NCBI GenBank assembly: GCA_021798415.1
Contig: JAJZGO010000070.1
Span: 1-7,702 of the forward strand
Reading direction: 5' to 3'
Length of the DNA stretch: 7,702 nucleotides
DNA from: Thermoplasmata archaeon
Lineage (GTDB): Archaea > Thermoplasmatota > Thermoplasmata > Lutacidiplasmatales > UBA184
Shown piece after piece: positions 6,349 to 7,702 of the stretch; the stretch's first letter is position 1; every line of letters begins with the position of its first letter. Made by a program: the position numbers and the translations under genes. The notes beneath the pieces are model-generated. The model was not told the origin of the DNA. It ran no database searches and saw nothing but the letters and a program-made list of their open reading frames with translations.

Positions 6349-7221
6349 ATGGCCCACGTTCGCGCGATGAGCATACCGGGCGGCCGGTCGTTCGAGTACG
6401 TCGCCCAGGGTCGGGGCCCTGCGACCCTCCTCGTCCACCCCGGCGGGCCCGGCCTCACCTACCACTACCTCCGCGGCCTCCTCAAGCTCGCGAACGCGAA
6501 CCTGCGGGTGATCCTGTTCAACCCCCGGGGCGTCGGCCGCAGCTGGGCGCCGAAGAACCCCCGCGAGTACACGATCGCGAACCAGGCGGAGGACGTCGAG
6601 GCCCTGCGGCGGGCGTTCGGCATCCGGGAGCTGCACCTGCTCGGATACTCGGCGGGCGGGTTCGTCGCGCTCGAGTACGCGCACCGGCACGAGAACCGGC
6701 TGACTTCGCTCCTCCTCTGCGCCACCGCCGGGTCCGCGGAAGAGGTCCGGGCCGCGAACCGGACGATGCTGCTCGCGGCGTCGCCCCAGCAGCGCGCCCG
6801 CCTGCGCGCCCTCACGCGGTCCCGCGCGTTCGACTCCCTCGAGTACCGTACGCTCGCCGAACGGATCGCCCGGCCGTTCCAGACCCGGTTCCTTACCGAC
6901 GTCCCCGCCGACTGGAAGGCGACGAAGTCCTCCCCCGCCGTCTACCAGGCGATGATGACCCGCTCGGGGGACGAGTTCGCGGTCGACGGTACGATCGCGT
7001 CGTGGGACGGCCGGAAGTACTATTCGAAGATCGAGGTCCCGAGCGCCGTCGTGGTCGGAAAGTACGACTTCTTCCTCGAGGCGTCGATGGAGATGGCGGA
7101 GCGGATCGAGCCGGCGCACCTTCGCGTGCTGCCCCACAGCAGCCACATGGAGGTTCTCGAGCAACCGCGCGAGTTCCTGGGAACGGTCCGGGAGTTCCTG
7201 GGCGACGTCACCGGGGGCTGA
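6349..7221 (+). CDS. Alpha/beta hydrolase, proline iminopeptidase / tricorn factor F1-like (family S33)
   Basis: Enzymes of this family remove N-terminal residues, often proline, from short peptides; in Thermoplasma, F1 trims products of the tricorn protease. The product is 290 residues, the family size, with no signal peptide, so cytoplasmic. Visible elements: oxyanion motif HPGGPG (30-35), NPRGVGRS (58-65), nucleophile elbow GYSAGG with S101, a helical cap (about 120-210), VVVGKYD with catalytic D240, and SSHM with catalytic H266. The stretch from DEFAVDGTIASWD (208-220) to the end follows the F1 pattern closely. Departures: the elbow is GYSAGG rather than GGSxGG-type, an extra P interrupts the HGGPG motif, and F241 follows D240 where F1 has a glutamate thought to hold the peptide amino group; E209 is kept. 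A plain esterase or another aminopeptidase is possible. In-frame ATGs at 6316, 6331 and 6367 are alternative starts; 6349 fits the AT-rich patch. Confidence 0.85.
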   Translation: MAHVRAMSIPGGRSFEYVAQGRGPATLLVHPGGPGLTYHYLRGLLKLANANLRVILFNPRGVGRSWAPKNPREYTIANQAEDVEALRRAFGIRELHLLGYSAGGFVALEYAHRHENRLTSLLLCATAGSAEEVRAANRTMLLAASPQQRARLRALTRSRAFDSLEYRTLAERIARPFQTRFLTDVPADWKATKSSPAVYQAMMTRSGDEFAVDGTIASWDGRKYYSKIEVPSAVVVGKYDFFLEASMEMAERIEPAHLRVLPHSSHMEVLEQPREFLGTVREFLGDVTGG

Positions 7222-7253
7222 GGTCCACGGGGCGGCGCGCCCCGACCCGGACC
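7222..7253. repeat. Strong hairpin directly after the peptidase stop codon
   Basis: An inner stem CGGGGCG (7228-7234) pairs with CGCCCCG (7238-7244) around a 3-base loop. An outer stem GGTCC (7222-7226) pairs with GGACC (7249-7253) across a small internal loop. It starts at the base after the TGA. No T-run follows, so it may protect the mRNA end or slow the polymerase rather than act as a classical terminator. Confidence 0.45.
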
Positions 7254-7297
7254 AAAGGCGGTAAACCCCCCGAGGGGCTGGGTCGCGCGAGGCACCG

Positions 7298-7702
7298 ATG
7301 GCAGAGGACGCGCGCACCACCGGCTCCCGCGCCGCGCCCGACCCCCGGGTCGCGACCGTGCGCCTGCGCGTGACCCCGGAAGCGGCCCGGGCGTTCGCGA
7401 CCGCGCTCGCGGGCCACCCGGAAGGTTCGGGCGTCCGCGTCTGGGTCGAGCGCGGGATGCGTCCGCACGCCCAGATGATGATCGACCGGCCGTCCCATCG
7501 AGACCTCCCGGTCGACGTCGAGGGAGTCCCCCTCTTGGTCGACGAGTCGAGCCTCGCGTTCCTACGCGACGCCGAGATCCGCTACCGGACCGACCAGGAC
7601 CCGCCCGGTTTCGAGGTCGTCGGACCGTTCCTCCCGTCGGGCGCGGCGTCGCCGGCCGTCGCGGCGCCGACGGTCCCCGCGCCCGGCGAGGCTGCGCCGC
7701 GC
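7298..7702 (+). CDS. IscA/HesB-like fold protein lacking cysteines (partial, runs off the window)
   Basis: The first 135 codons are present; no stop is reached. After a short polar N-terminus (1-17), residues 18-110 follow the A-type iron-sulfur carrier pattern: VRLRVTPEAARAF (21-33), GVRVWVERG (45-53), DVEGVPLLVDESSLAFL (73-89), AEIRY (92-96) and PGFEVVGP (103-110). In true carriers the first ligand cysteine falls in a GGCSG-like loop, here GMRPHA (53-58), and the last two in a C-terminal CGC, here absent. The visible part has no cysteine at all, so it cannot bind a cluster in the usual way. From 111 on the chain is alanine- and proline-rich and looks like a linker, so a second domain may follow beyond the window. 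ATG 7298 has GAGG 5 bases upstream. GGTAAAC (7259-7265) could be its TATA element. The assignment rests on pattern resemblance only. Confidence 0.65.
   Translation, partial: MAEDARTTGSRAAPDPRVATVRLRVTPEAARAFATALAGHPEGSGVRVWVERGMRPHAQMMIDRPSHRDLPVDVEGVPLLVDESSLAFLRDAEIRYRTDQDPPGFEVVGPFLPSGAASPAVAAPTVPAPGEAAPR

Overview
This is a GC-rich, gene-dense chromosomal segment that looks archaeal, most likely a high-GC Thermoplasmatota lineage; that placement is inference from motifs, not from a search. Supporting points are TATA-like boxes about 25-30 bases before several gene starts, a tRNA-Gly with A73 and no encoded CCA, a tRNA m1A methyltransferase of the TrmI family, and a serine peptidase whose C-terminal half resembles the tricorn-interacting factor F1 of Thermoplasma. 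GTG starts are common.

Layout. On the minus strand, trmI (797-1552) is followed after 2 bases by a seven-helix membrane protein (3-794), forming a two-gene operon. A 230-base divergent region (1553-1782) separates it from a plus-strand gene (1783-3210) for a surface beta-propeller anchored at its C-terminus. A 129-base gap with a TATA-like box and a perfect palindrome leads to tRNA-Gly(GCC) at 3340-3413. Convergent to the tRNA is a minus-strand gene (3552-4493) for an unrecognised two-domain protein with a probable C-terminal winged helix. A second divergent region (4494-4750) carries a palindromic CTATAG box. Then, all on the plus strand, come a gamma-glutamyltransferase-like Ntn hydrolase (4751-6232), an F1/proline-iminopeptidase-like alpha/beta hydrolase (6349-7221), and the start of a cysteine-free IscA/HesB-fold protein (7298 to the window edge).

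How the genes may work together. The Ntn hydrolase and the aminopeptidase lie in tandem and could both take part in breaking down peptides or gamma-linked amides. TrmI and the tRNA are a plausible enzyme-substrate pair, because the tRNA has A at both positions 57 and 58. No CRISPR array, insertion sequence, integrase or toxin-antitoxin pair was seen. The main novelty lies in family members that lack their usual functional residues (the IscA-like protein, the GGT-like protein, the TrmI specificity position) and in the unrecognised two-domain gene beside the tRNA.
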